DNA from: an uncultured Paracoccus sp.
Lineage (GTDB): Bacteria; Pseudomonadota; Alphaproteobacteria; Rhodobacterales; Rhodobacteraceae
DNA: 5,907 nt
NCBI GenBank assembly: GCA_937859005.1
Contig: CALLYR010000175.1
Location: forward strand, 1 to 5,907
Direction: 5' to 3'
The translations under genes and the position numbers were made by a program. The notes under the pieces are model-generated. The model was given only the letters and a program-made list of their open reading frames with translations, ran no database searches and was not told the DNA's origin. Shown one piece after another: positions 1-5,589 of this stretch (the stretch's first letter is position 1; the number at the start of each line of letters is the position of its first letter).

Positions 1-2
1 CC

Positions 3-260
3 CGGCATCGGGGTCCTGTTCGGTCTGGCGCTGCGGCAGAGCGGGCGGTGCCGCGCCGCCGGCTTGGGCACAAGCCGCGGCCGGGGAGGGTGACGATCAC
101 GCCCGCCGGGCCGAGGCAAGGAAAGGGGCGCCCCAAGGCATTCGAAGACCGCATCAGGGCCGGAGACCCCGGCCGTCAGGCCGCCGAGATCCATGCCCGT
201 GCCGCCCTGATGAACCGCTTCGCCGCTCCGGGCTGGGCCGAGATCGTCCGCGCCGCTTGA
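3..260 (+). CDS. 3' end of an unassigned protein (partial, enters from left)
   Basis: The frame is open from the first bases of the window to a TGA at 258-260, giving 85 residues of a protein whose start lies outside. A GTG at 48 is in frame, but nothing upstream of it looks like a ribosome binding site. The first half is rich in Arg, Gly and Pro and looks disordered. The last 45 residues look more like a folded protein: Lys-Gly-Arg-Pro-Lys, then a stretch with Phe, Glu, Asp and Ile, ending in Met-Asn-Arg-Phe and Ala-Glu-Ile-Val. I do not recognise the family. It converges on the minus-strand hydrolase unit with only 27 bases between the two stop codons. Given the IS remnants elsewhere it could be the tail of a mobile-element protein, but nothing seen here proves that. 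A chance GC-rich open frame is also possible. Confidence 0.4.
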   Translation, partial: RHRGPVRSGAAAERAVPRRRLGHKPRPGRVTITPAGPRQGKGRPKAFEDRIRAGDPGRQAAEIHARAALMNRFAAPGWAEIVRAA

Positions 261-273
261 ACTCAAGGGGAAA

Positions 274-289
274 GAGGCTGCTCCGCCTC
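274..289 (-). terminator. Possible terminator overlapping the hydrolase stop codon
   Basis: Read on the minus strand, GAGGC and GCCTC form a 5-bp all-G/C stem around a 6-base loop, followed by CTTTCCCC. The first arm contains part of the TGA stop (290-288) of the dienelactone-hydrolase-like gene. The stem is short and the T-run weak, so this is a candidate only. It lies in the 27-base gap between converging genes, where a terminator is expected. Confidence 0.4.
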
Positions 290-1196
290 AGTCCGAGTTG
301 CGCGGCAACGCCCTCGGGCGAGCATTTCCATGCTTGTCCGCCGCGGTCAGAAAGGCGTTGACCTCGTCGGCGGCCCGGTCGCGGAGATCGGGATCGAAGC
401 TCAGCACCGACAAGGCCGCGCGTTCGCGCTGGTCGAAGCCGTGATCGGCGCCGGGCAGGATCGCGACCTCGATCCGCGCGCCCCGTTCGCGCAGGCGAAC
501 GGCCATGTCCTCGCAGGCCGGGGTGCTGACGATCCGGTCCTCGGCGGCCAGAACCATCAGGATCGGCGGGGCGGCGGTCCAGTCGCCGTCATCGGCGCCG
601 TTCAGCAGCCCGCAATAGGGATAAAGCAGGATGACCGCGTCCAATCCCTGCAGCAGCCGCGCCGGACTTGCCGGCCAGTGCCGAAGGGCAGGGGGAGTCT
701 CTCCGGTGAGCGCAAGGCGCAGGAACTCCATTGCGGCCCATCCGCCATGCGAGGCCCCCAGCACGATCGTGCCGCCTGAAGGTGCCGCCGGATCGGCCAG
801 CGCAACGGCCAGGTCGCCCGCCCGCTCTGCGCCGGGCAAGGCCTGTCCCATGCAGACCAGCCGCCACGCCTCGAACCGGTCCAGGTCGCGGGGACGATGG
901 CTGTCGAGGATCAGGGCGCGATATCCGCGGCCTGCAAGCTGATCGGCCCAGAAGCCCATGTTGTCGTGAACCCCGTCGCAGCCTGACAGCAGCACCGCGT
1001 TCCCCGTCCCGGCGATGCCCTCTTCGGGCTTCGTGACGCGCCAGAACGGCTCCAGTTGCGCATGGCGCGTGGCGGGGGTGTCGGCCGCACCTGCCAGCCC
1101 CGCCCACTGGCGCCAGGTATTCGCGCCCGTCAGCACCAGCATCAGGACGAGAAGGGCCGCCGTGGCGAGGCCCGCGCGTTTCAACCGTTGTCGCAT
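288..1196 (-). CDS. Periplasmic dienelactone-hydrolase-like alpha/beta-hydrolase
   Basis: The predicted protein has 302 residues. Residues 1-7 are basic (MRQRLKR) and residues 9-25 are hydrophobic, ending near Thr-Gly-Ala-Asn, so it has a signal peptide or N-terminal anchor and probably works in the periplasm. The nucleophile elbow is Gly-Ala-Ser-His-Gly with Ser149. The likely acid is Asp220 in AAEDRIVSTPAC, which has the usual spacing before His252 in GADHGFD. This Ser-Asp-His order and the 'ADHGF' ending are typical of the dienelactone hydrolase (DLH) branch, although true DLH uses Cys as nucleophile and this protein has Ser, more like a general esterase or peptidase. The substrate is unknown. 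The ATG at 1196 was chosen because it gives a clean signal sequence and sits 16 bases inside the upstream gene; in-frame starts as far up as 1670 would be almost wholly within that gene. A GGGGA stretch lies about 11 bases upstream. The overlap suggests translational coupling. Confidence 0.88.
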   Translation of the reverse strand: MRQRLKRAGLATAALLVLMLVLTGANTWRQWAGLAGAADTPATRHAQLEPFWRVTKPEEGIAGTGNAVLLSGCDGVHDNMGFWADQLAGRGYRALILDSHRPRDLDRFEAWRLVCMGQALPGAERAGDLAVALADPAAPSGGTIVLGASHGGWAAMEFLRLALTGETPPALRHWPASPARLLQGLDAVILLYPYCGLLNGADDGDWTAAPPILMVLAAEDRIVSTPACEDMAVRLRERGARIEVAILPGADHGFDQRERAALSVLSFDPDLRDRAADEVNAFLTAADKHGNARPRALPRNSD

Positions 1197-2836
1197 CCCT
1201 GCTGGAATCCCCTGTCGCAACGGGCGGCCAGACGGGCGCCATCGGCCGGCGTCCAGCCGTCGGGATCGGTCAGGGCCGCCCAGGGCCCGATATAGTCGTG
1301 CGCGTAATAGCTGTGGCCGTGGCCCTCGGGGGCACTGGTGGCCAGGATCATGTCCACGACCAGCTGGAACTGCGTCACCACGGGGGTAAAGCTGAGATCG
1401 GGCGACACGTCCGGGGCAGGGGGCTCGCGCATCCACGCCGGCTTGCGCCAGAGCGAGGCGGGCTCGTAGAAGACGATCGGATCGCTGGAATACTGCAGGA
1501 ACACCAGCCGCATGTCGCCCCAGCCCGAGGGGCCGCCCGCGTCCCGCGTATGACTGGCAAAGCGGATCAGCCGCCCGTCGCCGACCACTGGCGCGACATA
1601 GGGGCTGCCCGGCCTCCGCTCGGCCATGGCCTCGTTCCAGCGCGCCGAGGGGAATGGCGGACCGGCCCACAGCGCCCCGTCGATCGGGTTGTCAAGAAGC
1701 ACGAACAGGTCCGTGCCATACATCGACGCCCAGGCTCCGAGGCTCAGCCCGTGAATGTAAAGCCGCGGCCGCCTTTCGCGCGGAAGCCCGCGCCAGTGAC
1801 CGTGGATCGTGCCGATCAGCGCCCGCGCCTGCTCCAGCCCCGCCTGCGTTTCCAGGAGCAGGGCCATGGGCGATTGCAGATAGGAATACTGGACCGCGAC
1901 CGTGGCGATGTCGCCCCCGTGCATGTATTCGACGACATCGAAGCTGCCCGGATCGAGCCAGCCCGTTCCCGTGGGCATGGCGACGATCAGCACCTTGCGC
2001 TCGAAGGCGCCCAGGCGCTGCAGTTCGGCAAGGGCGCGGTCGGCGCGCTCCTGCGCGGTGTCGGCCTCGGCCAGGCCGACATAGACCCGGATCGGATCCT
2101 GTGCCGGCTGCCCGGCGAAAGCGGCGATCGCGCGCGCATCCGGCCCTTCGGTAACGAAGTTCCGCCCCGGCTGGCCCATCGCCCCCCAGTCGATCACCGA
2201 TGCCGCGCTGCCGGGCATCCGCGGGTCGGCCGGCGGCGGGGGCGCGGTGTCGAACAACTCCTGCGCGGTCGTATAGGACCGGTCCATCGACTGGATCACG
2301 CGGTCCAGGACCCCGTCCCGCGTGACGATCACCAGTGCCAGCGTCAGCAGGAGCAGGCCCGAGACATTCGCCGTGCGACGCGGCATGTGGCGATAAAGCC
2401 GCGCCCGCAGGCGGTCGAACGCCCATTGCACCAGCCTGCCCAGCAACATCAGCACCGCAAAGACAAGCAGTGCCGTCACCGCCATGTTCGGCACATCGAC
2501 GCTGTCGATCAGATCCATTCCCATCCGGCTGCGGATGCCGTTTTGCCAGTCCCGGGCATGGGCGAGGCAGAAGAGGAGAAGCCCGAGGATCGGAATGCCC
2601 GCCAGCAGATGCGCGACGCTCGCGGCCCGCCCGCGAAGGACCGGCAGGTCCACCGCGTGCCACAGCGTCACCAGAAACCGGCCGATCATGTAACCAAGCG
2701 CCGCAACCAGCCCGCCCAGCACCCCCTGGACCGGCCAGTCGCGCGGGATCAGCGAGGGCGTGAGCGAGGCCGCGAACAGGGCCAGCCCCATATAGAGCGG
2801 GTAGAGGGAGACTTCGAAAAACCGTCGCCGATCCAT
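1181..2836 (-). CDS. Membrane alpha/beta-hydrolase (Abhydrolase_9 type, with N-terminal membrane domain)
   Basis: The predicted protein has 551 residues. The N-terminal third holds about five hydrophobic spans, near residues 12-31, 37-56, 73-94, 117-136 and 158-173. Loops between spans 2-3 and 4-5 are Arg-rich (for example residues 141-154), and the N-terminus is MDRRR. By the positive-inside rule this puts the long C-terminal part in the periplasm. That part has a hydrolase nucleophile elbow, Gly-Leu-Ser-Leu-Gly with Ser365, a likely acid Asp452 in YSSDPIVFYE, and a His-rich motif with His506 and His508 (EGHGHSYYAHDY). This architecture and these motifs match the Abhydrolase_9 family with its own N-terminal membrane domain. 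Its substrate is not established; esters or lipids are plausible. The ATG at 2836 was preferred over one at 2950 because the 38 extra residues are polar and unlike the family, and AGG lies about 10 bases upstream. It is the first gene of a two-gene unit with the downstream DLH-like hydrolase. Confidence 0.9.
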   Translation of the reverse strand: MDRRRFFEVSLYPLYMGLALFAASLTPSLIPRDWPVQGVLGGLVAALGYMIGRFLVTLWHAVDLPVLRGRAASVAHLLAGIPILGLLLFCLAHARDWQNGIRSRMGMDLIDSVDVPNMAVTALLVFAVLMLLGRLVQWAFDRLRARLYRHMPRRTANVSGLLLLTLALVIVTRDGVLDRVIQSMDRSYTTAQELFDTAPPPPADPRMPGSAASVIDWGAMGQPGRNFVTEGPDARAIAAFAGQPAQDPIRVYVGLAEADTAQERADRALAELQRLGAFERKVLIVAMPTGTGWLDPGSFDVVEYMHGGDIATVAVQYSYLQSPMALLLETQAGLEQARALIGTIHGHWRGLPRERRPRLYIHGLSLGAWASMYGTDLFVLLDNPIDGALWAGPPFPSARWNEAMAERRPGSPYVAPVVGDGRLIRFASHTRDAGGPSGWGDMRLVFLQYSSDPIVFYEPASLWRKPAWMREPPAPDVSPDLSFTPVVTQFQLVVDMILATSAPEGHGHSYYAHDYIGPWAALTDPDGWTPADGARLAARCDRGFQQGCDNG

Positions 2837-3048
2837 GCAGCTTGCCTGTCGTTCAGTTGCCGGCAGATTTGCCTGCTTTCGGCGTGAATGACAGGACAAG
2901 ATCGAGGTCCATGCAGGTGGCCCGGCCCGCATGCCGCAGACGCCAGCCATCGCAGGGCAGCCGCGTTATTGAGGCCGCCCCTATGTATCCATGTTCTCAC
3001 CCATGGGGCAGCGCCGTCGCGCTTGCCAGACAGCGGTGACGCCGGCAT
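2837..3048. other. Intergenic region upstream of the hydrolase unit
   Basis: No gene or recognisable protein relic is seen here on either strand. It must contain the promoter and leader of the minus-strand hydrolase pair, but I find no convincing -35/-10 pair. Its right end (3023-3035) carries one copy of a 13-bp repeat also found beyond the start of the transposase relic. It therefore probably includes the junction where the insertion sequence was truncated. Confidence 0.5.
3023..3035 (+). repeat. 13-bp direct repeat, copy 1 (3' side of the transposase relic)
   Basis: TTGCCAGACAGCG is identical to 3977-3989 and in the same orientation. The bases to the left are also loosely alike: both copies have a GGGC about 17 bases before the repeat. 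The repeats bracket the ISNCY-type transposase relic, one just past its truncated C-terminal end and one just before its start codon. Confidence 0.7.
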
Positions 3049-3922
3049 GTGCGGGGACTGGTGCAGATCGCCGGGCCGGGCAGGGGACCGAAGGCGCTGG
3101 CGGCCGCCATGTCGCTGACAGCCGCGGGCCGCGGTTCCCTGACCGGGCGGTCGTGCAGGCTGCGATTGGCGCGCCCGGCGCGGCCCCGGGCCTGCGAGGA
3201 ATTGGCGCAGAGAATCTCGATGCTGAACTCGTTCAGCGCCCGGCCGATACTCTGGTCATGCCAAGGCCGTTGCGCGCCTCGGCCCGGTTCCCCCGGAAGC
3301 CGCTGTGCCTGTCCGAATGGAAGGCCGCGGGACGGCCGTGTTCCCGAACATGACCCTCCAGCGCATTGAAATGGCCGCAGGTGGTCTGCGAAGGCGCGAA
3401 GCGCCTCTGCATGAGCCGGCCGGTCGCGTCGCCGATAAGAACCGGCAGCGTGCAGACCGAAGCACGATCCTTGAACCAGCGGTGCCCTGCACCATCGATC
3501 TGGATCAGCCCGCCGTAGCATTCTCGTCGCAGGCGCGGCGGGTGAACGCGCCGACGTTGTACGCGGCTCTGCCACCGCGGGCCTCCATCGTCCACTGGCG
3601 CAGCATTTCGCCGGAAATCCGGACCCCTTGCGCTTGGCCAGCATCCCGGCCGCAAGCATGGGGCCGCAAGCGGCATGACTCTCGCGGATCGCAAAGAGGA
3701 TGAAGCGCGCTTCAGACCGCCGATCCGATTGTTTGACGGTCGGCCGCGCAGACCGTGCCGGACGGCACCGGCGCCGTGCGCGCGGACGCCGCGCAGCAGC
3801 CGCTGATGCAGGCGCAGGTCAAGCAGGTTGGCTGCCGTTCTCGGTCTCATGCTGCCGTCCAGAACCTGCGGCAGCACCTCGATACGCTGAAGCTCATGCT
3901 CGCTCATCAGCACCAGTCCCAT
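3049..3922 (-). pseudogene. Degraded ISNCY/IS1202-like transposase
   Basis: Reading from the ATG at 3922, the translation begins with SEHELQRIEVLPQVLDG and a helix-turn-helix-like stretch, then RGRPSNNRI, which I recognise from transposases labelled ISNCY family. After about 3725 similarity jumps between frames: LAAGMLAKRKG in one, then RISGEMLRQW, then a long run from RRRVHPPRLRRE to HSDRHSGFR, then after another shift FSIEILCANSSQARGR. At least three frameshifts are needed. The catalytic core keeps its first Asp (IQIDG, codon 3494-3496) and second Asp (HSDRH, codon 3311-3313). The expected Glu in the 'GRVERANR' motif is Gly (codon 3174-3176, GGG), one A-to-G change from GAG. Similarity ends near a DLH-x-x-P motif at about 3058-3067, so roughly the last quarter of the protein is missing. 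The element cannot make an active transposase. Family assignment rests on remembered motifs. Confidence 0.8.
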
Positions 3923-3976
3923 CCCGCAGCCCTTGCCTGAACCATGAAAAATCAGGGTGAGGGCGACAGCTCTGCT

Positions 3977-3989
3977 TTGCCAGACAGCG
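3977..3989 (+). repeat. 13-bp direct repeat, copy 2 (5' side of the transposase relic; probable IS end)
   Basis: This copy is identical to 3023-3035. Together with its surroundings (about 3961-3992) it reads on the minus strand as TGTCGCTGTCTGGCAAAGC and then GCTGTCGCC, a pattern that looks like the terminal region of the transposase-bearing element, about 55-70 bases upstream of the transposase start codon. A true right end would need an inverted partner at the other side. The partner found is direct, so the left end is either missing or belongs to a second, lost copy. Confidence 0.55.
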
Positions 3990-4020
3990 ACAGTTCTACT
4001 CTGCGCCTACATGCATGTTG

Positions 4021-4029
4021 TGGTATAAT
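4021..4029 (+). promoter_or_regulatory. Extended -10 promoter motif in an AT-rich island
   Basis: TGGTATAAT combines a perfect TATAAT (4024-4029) with the TGN extension that can replace a -35 element. It lies at the start of 4017-4060, where only 11 of 44 bases are G or C, in sharp contrast to the window as a whole. No -35 hexamer is seen 16-18 bases upstream. A 10-bp palindrome, ACATGCATGT, sits at 4009-4018. No intact gene follows on the plus strand, so any transcript would enter the hairpin-rich block. Confidence 0.4.
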
Positions 4030-4046
4030 TCATTTTATGTAATGAA
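4029..4046. repeat. Short inverted repeat beside the -10 motif
   Basis: TTCATT (4029-4034) and AATGAA (4041-4046) are perfect complements around a 6-base spacer, starting at the last base of the TATAAT. It could be an operator overlapping the transcription start, or chance in an AT-rich stretch. Confidence 0.3.
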
Positions 4047-4187
4047 ATCAATAAGATACGATCAGATCCTGGTTTGATTCCAAGCTTCCATCCTTGCTGG
4101 CATCGCGCCCTTGGAGCAGGAATAAGGTTGGGTCGTCCTGCGATGTCCCTCCCTCAACAGGAAAAGCAATCGCCACCCTGTCTGGAA

Positions 4188-4222
4188 GCCGGCTCCCGCA
4201 ACGACCCGTTCCGGGAGCCGGC
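4188..4222. repeat. 35-nt near-perfect hairpin
   Basis: GCCGGCTCCCG (4188-4198) pairs with CGGGAGCCGGC (4212-4222). Inside, AACG (4200-4203) pairs with CGTT (4207-4210), leaving a 3-base loop and one C-C mismatch. That is 15 base pairs in 35 nt, the strongest fold I found in the window. No T-run follows on either strand, so it is not a standard intrinsic terminator. Confidence 0.85.
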
Positions 4223-4271
4223 CCGTGATGTCCTGCGCGGCCTTTTGCAGATCCAGATCGCCAGGTCCGGC

Positions 4272-4287
4272 CATGAGCCGGCTCATG
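4272..4287. repeat. 16-bp perfect palindrome, enclosed by 7-bp inverted arms
   Basis: CATGAGCCGGCTCATG is its own reverse complement. It is enclosed by CCAGGTC (4261-4267) and GACCTGG (4301-4307), a perfect 7-bp inverted pair, though the two are not exactly concentric. Such a site could bind a dimeric protein or extrude as a cruciform. Confidence 0.8.
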
Positions 4288-4354
4288 ATGGTCCGAGCCA
4301 GACCTGGGTTCGGCGCCCGTGCCATCTCCAATGCGGCCCTACTGGCCGTGGAGA

Positions 4355-4375
4355 GCCGTGGAGGGAGTCCACGGC
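4355..4375. repeat. 8-bp inverted repeat with 5-base loop
   Basis: GCCGTGGA (4355-4362) pairs with TCCACGGC (4368-4375). A second direct copy of GCCGTGGAG lies at 4345-4353, so the left arm is duplicated ten bases away. Confidence 0.7.
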
Positions 4376-4419
4376 GACCTCTTCCCCCAGGGCAATCGAT
4401 GCGGCAGCGATATCGAACA

Positions 4420-4452
4420 TGTTTCGCGACTGCAGGGCCGCGCCGCGAAACA
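4420..4452. repeat. 9-bp inverted repeat with 15-base loop
   Basis: TGTTTCGCG (4420-4428) pairs perfectly with CGCGAAACA (4444-4452). Confidence 0.7.
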
Positions 4453-4669
4453 CGAGTGCCGGAACGTGATGCCGGGCGGTCAATTCGACCCCTGCAGGAC
4501 ACTCCGGCGAGGCGCGCGGCCCCTGCCCCTCTGCTTGCGGTTTTTGCCGGGACATCGGCGAGGCGCTCGTCATGACTGAGGACGACCAGGACCCCCGGAC
4601 ACATCCCGCCTCGAACATGCAGAAGGGTTCCGAGGACCTGCCCATGCGCCGCCTGCCCACATGAGGGTG

Positions 4670-4683
4670 ACCCGACCTCGGGT
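4670..4683. repeat. 6-bp inverted repeat with 2-base spacer
   Basis: ACCCGA and TCGGGT flank a CC. An overlapping alternative pairs GACCCG (4669-4674) with CGGGTC (4689-4694), so two exclusive folds are possible. Confidence 0.5.
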
Positions 4684-4714
4684 GATCCCGGGTCGTGTTC
4701 CGTATATGGGGCGG

Positions 4715-4749
4715 CTCGAAACCGGGCAGTCGACGCCCGGTTTCCCGAG
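4715..4749. repeat. Long hairpin, 10-bp perfect arms extendable to 13 bp
   Basis: GAAACCGGGC (4718-4727) pairs perfectly with GCCCGGTTTC (4735-4744) around a 7-base loop that contains the palindrome GTCGAC. Allowing a 2-base bulge, CTCG (4715-4718) can also pair with CGAG (4746-4749). It lies about 50 bases upstream of the IS3-family remnant. No T-run follows on either strand. Confidence 0.8.
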
Positions 4750-4799
4750 AGTTTCGACACGCGCCGGCGCTTTGCGGCACAGCGATCCGGCCTGTTCGA

Positions 4800-5343
4800 C
4801 ATGCCGGCAAAGTTCGGCCGGCGTCATGCGATGCAGCATCCTGGCCGACGGCCAGCCGGCCTGGGGCGGCGGCATCGTCTGCGGCGCCTTCGTCATCGAT
4901 GCCCAACGACCGTGACATCATCGCCTGCCGCGCCGTGGTGAATGCCGGGACCAGTGGTTCCCACATCCGCGAAGCTGTCGAGCGCCGCTTCGGCGCCTGT
5001 CCCGCGCCCGCGGCCATCGAGATGCTGCCCGGCAACGGCTCGCCCTGCATCGCCAGGGGGACCGGGATCTTCGCCCGCCAGATCGGGCCGAAACCCTGCT
5101 TCACTCCGGTGCGACGCCCGCAGAGGTGCGCAGCACGCATCCTGCAGGCTTCGTGAAGACGCTGAAGCGCGACCGCGTCCCGGTGATGCCGCTGCCGGAT
5201 GCCCCGACCGTCCGCGGATTGACCGGAGGCCGGGCCGAGGGCTGCAACGACAACCATCCGCACTCGGGGCTGAAGATGCGCTCGCCCCGCCTCCAGCCGC
5301 TGCTCGGACCGCAACCGCCCGGATGTCCGGTGAAACAGGGGCA
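4800..5343 (+). pseudogene. Degraded IS3-family (IS2-group) OrfB transposase and right end
   Basis: Recognisable pieces of an IS2-type OrfB occur in order on the plus strand but in alternating frames. They are HAGKV near 4800, GIVCGAFVIDA near 4870-4898, RDIIACRAVVNAG to CFTPV (4911-5110), and FVKTLKRD to NDNHPHSGLKMRSP (5150-5288). At least three frameshifts are needed, and about four residues are missing before EAVERRFG. The first catalytic Asp may survive (codon 4847-4849). The second, expected in 'SDNGS', is Gly (codon 5031-5033), and the Glu expected in 'AEAFVKT' is Ala (codon 5144-5146). OrfA, the start of OrfB and the left end are absent. The relic ends at the terminal repeat at 5324-5343. 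It is inactive. IS2 of E. coli has the same order of motifs; assignment is by remembered similarity. Confidence 0.85.
5324..5343 (+). repeat. Probable right terminal inverted repeat of the IS3-family relic
   Basis: TGTCCGGTGAAAC followed by a G-run lies where OrfB coding similarity ends. It has the look of IS2-group ends, which on the other strand read as a C-run followed by GTTTCACCGGACA. I found no matching left end upstream in the window, in keeping with loss of the left half of the element. Confidence 0.6.
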
Positions 5344-5589
5344 AGGCCGCCATGGCCTGAGCGCATCGGCGTGACAGCGGATGTGGCCGGCGGCAAGGTC
5401 GGTGCGGGCCAGGGCCCGCCGGATCACGGACAGGAAGCCGATCGGGAACGCGGTCGCGTGCGTGGCTACCGCGCCGGGGTGCTGCCGCGAGCGTGCCGGT
5501 CAGGCCGATCACGCAATGCGTTGAACGATCCCCTTGCGATGCCGCGTTGCTTGCACGCGTGCGGTCAAGCGGGCAACATCCGCCGGGTC
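5344..5589. other. Spacer between the IS relic and the ATPase gene
   Basis: No gene is supported here. It contains a tight inverted repeat, GCGGGCC (5404-5410) and GGCCCGC (5413-5419) with a 2-base loop, and a second inverted repeat at 5549-5570 described separately. The promoter of the ATPase gene should be here unless that gene was cut off from its original upstream region by the insertion. Confidence 0.5.
5549..5570. promoter_or_regulatory. Nested palindromes upstream of the ATPase gene, possible operator
   Basis: GCACGCGTGC (5553-5562) is a 10-bp perfect palindrome. It is flanked by GCTTG (5549-5553) and CAAGC (5566-5570), another inverted pair. A weak -35-like TTGCAC (5551-5556) with CAACAT 17 bases on (5574-5579) overlaps it. 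The position, 20-40 bases before the preferred start codon, suits an operator or leader hairpin, but no regulator can be named. Confidence 0.35.

Larger units (their letters stand above)
4062..4795. other. Gene-free, hairpin-rich block with coding-like scraps on the minus strand
   Basis: No intact gene is recognised. The minus strand is open from 4802 to a TGA at 4064-4062, and stretches in two frames look protein-like. These include LVVLSHDERLADVPAKTA near 4565-4590, ALVFRGAALQSRNMFDIAAA near 4400-4460, and a run from about 4340 to 4165 with MSRLMAGPGDLDLQKAAQDI. None leads to a family I know, and the frames switch, so this may be another decayed gene or merely GC-rich open sequence. The same stretch holds at least six inverted repeats, listed separately; some coincide with the protein-like scraps, which weakens the coding reading. 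Confidence 0.35.

Noticed and set aside
1197..1670. Upstream extension of the DLH-like hydrolase to 1670
   Set aside because: The extension lies in another frame of the membrane hydrolase gene, whereas ATG 1196 starts a textbook signal sequence.
1692..2663. 323-codon minus-strand frame inside the membrane hydrolase gene
   Set aside because: It is an out-of-frame reading of the same strand, with low-complexity Ala/Arg/Gly composition and none of the hydrolase motifs.
1298..2887. 529-codon open frame on the plus strand, antisense to the membrane hydrolase
   Set aside because: The translation is Arg/His/Gln/Pro-rich with no domain. It mirrors the codon bias of the real minus-strand gene, as expected in high-GC DNA.
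2837..2950. Upstream start for the membrane hydrolase at 2950
   Set aside because: The 38 added residues are polar and unlike the family, while the ATG at 2836 gives the expected basic start followed by the first membrane span.
4505..4566. 11-bp direct repeat CGGCGAGGCGC at 4505-4515 and 4556-4566
   Set aside because: It is a short, GC-only motif of a kind common in this base composition, with no structure around it.
4188..4749. CRISPR array or integron attC sites as an explanation of the repeats
   Set aside because: The inverted repeats differ from one another in sequence and spacing, there are no regular direct repeats, and the R' and R'' ends of attC are absent.
4283..5512. 409-codon minus-strand open frame across the IS3-family relic
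   Set aside because: It is antisense to clear plus-strand OrfB motifs over most of its length, and its N-terminal part resembles nothing known.
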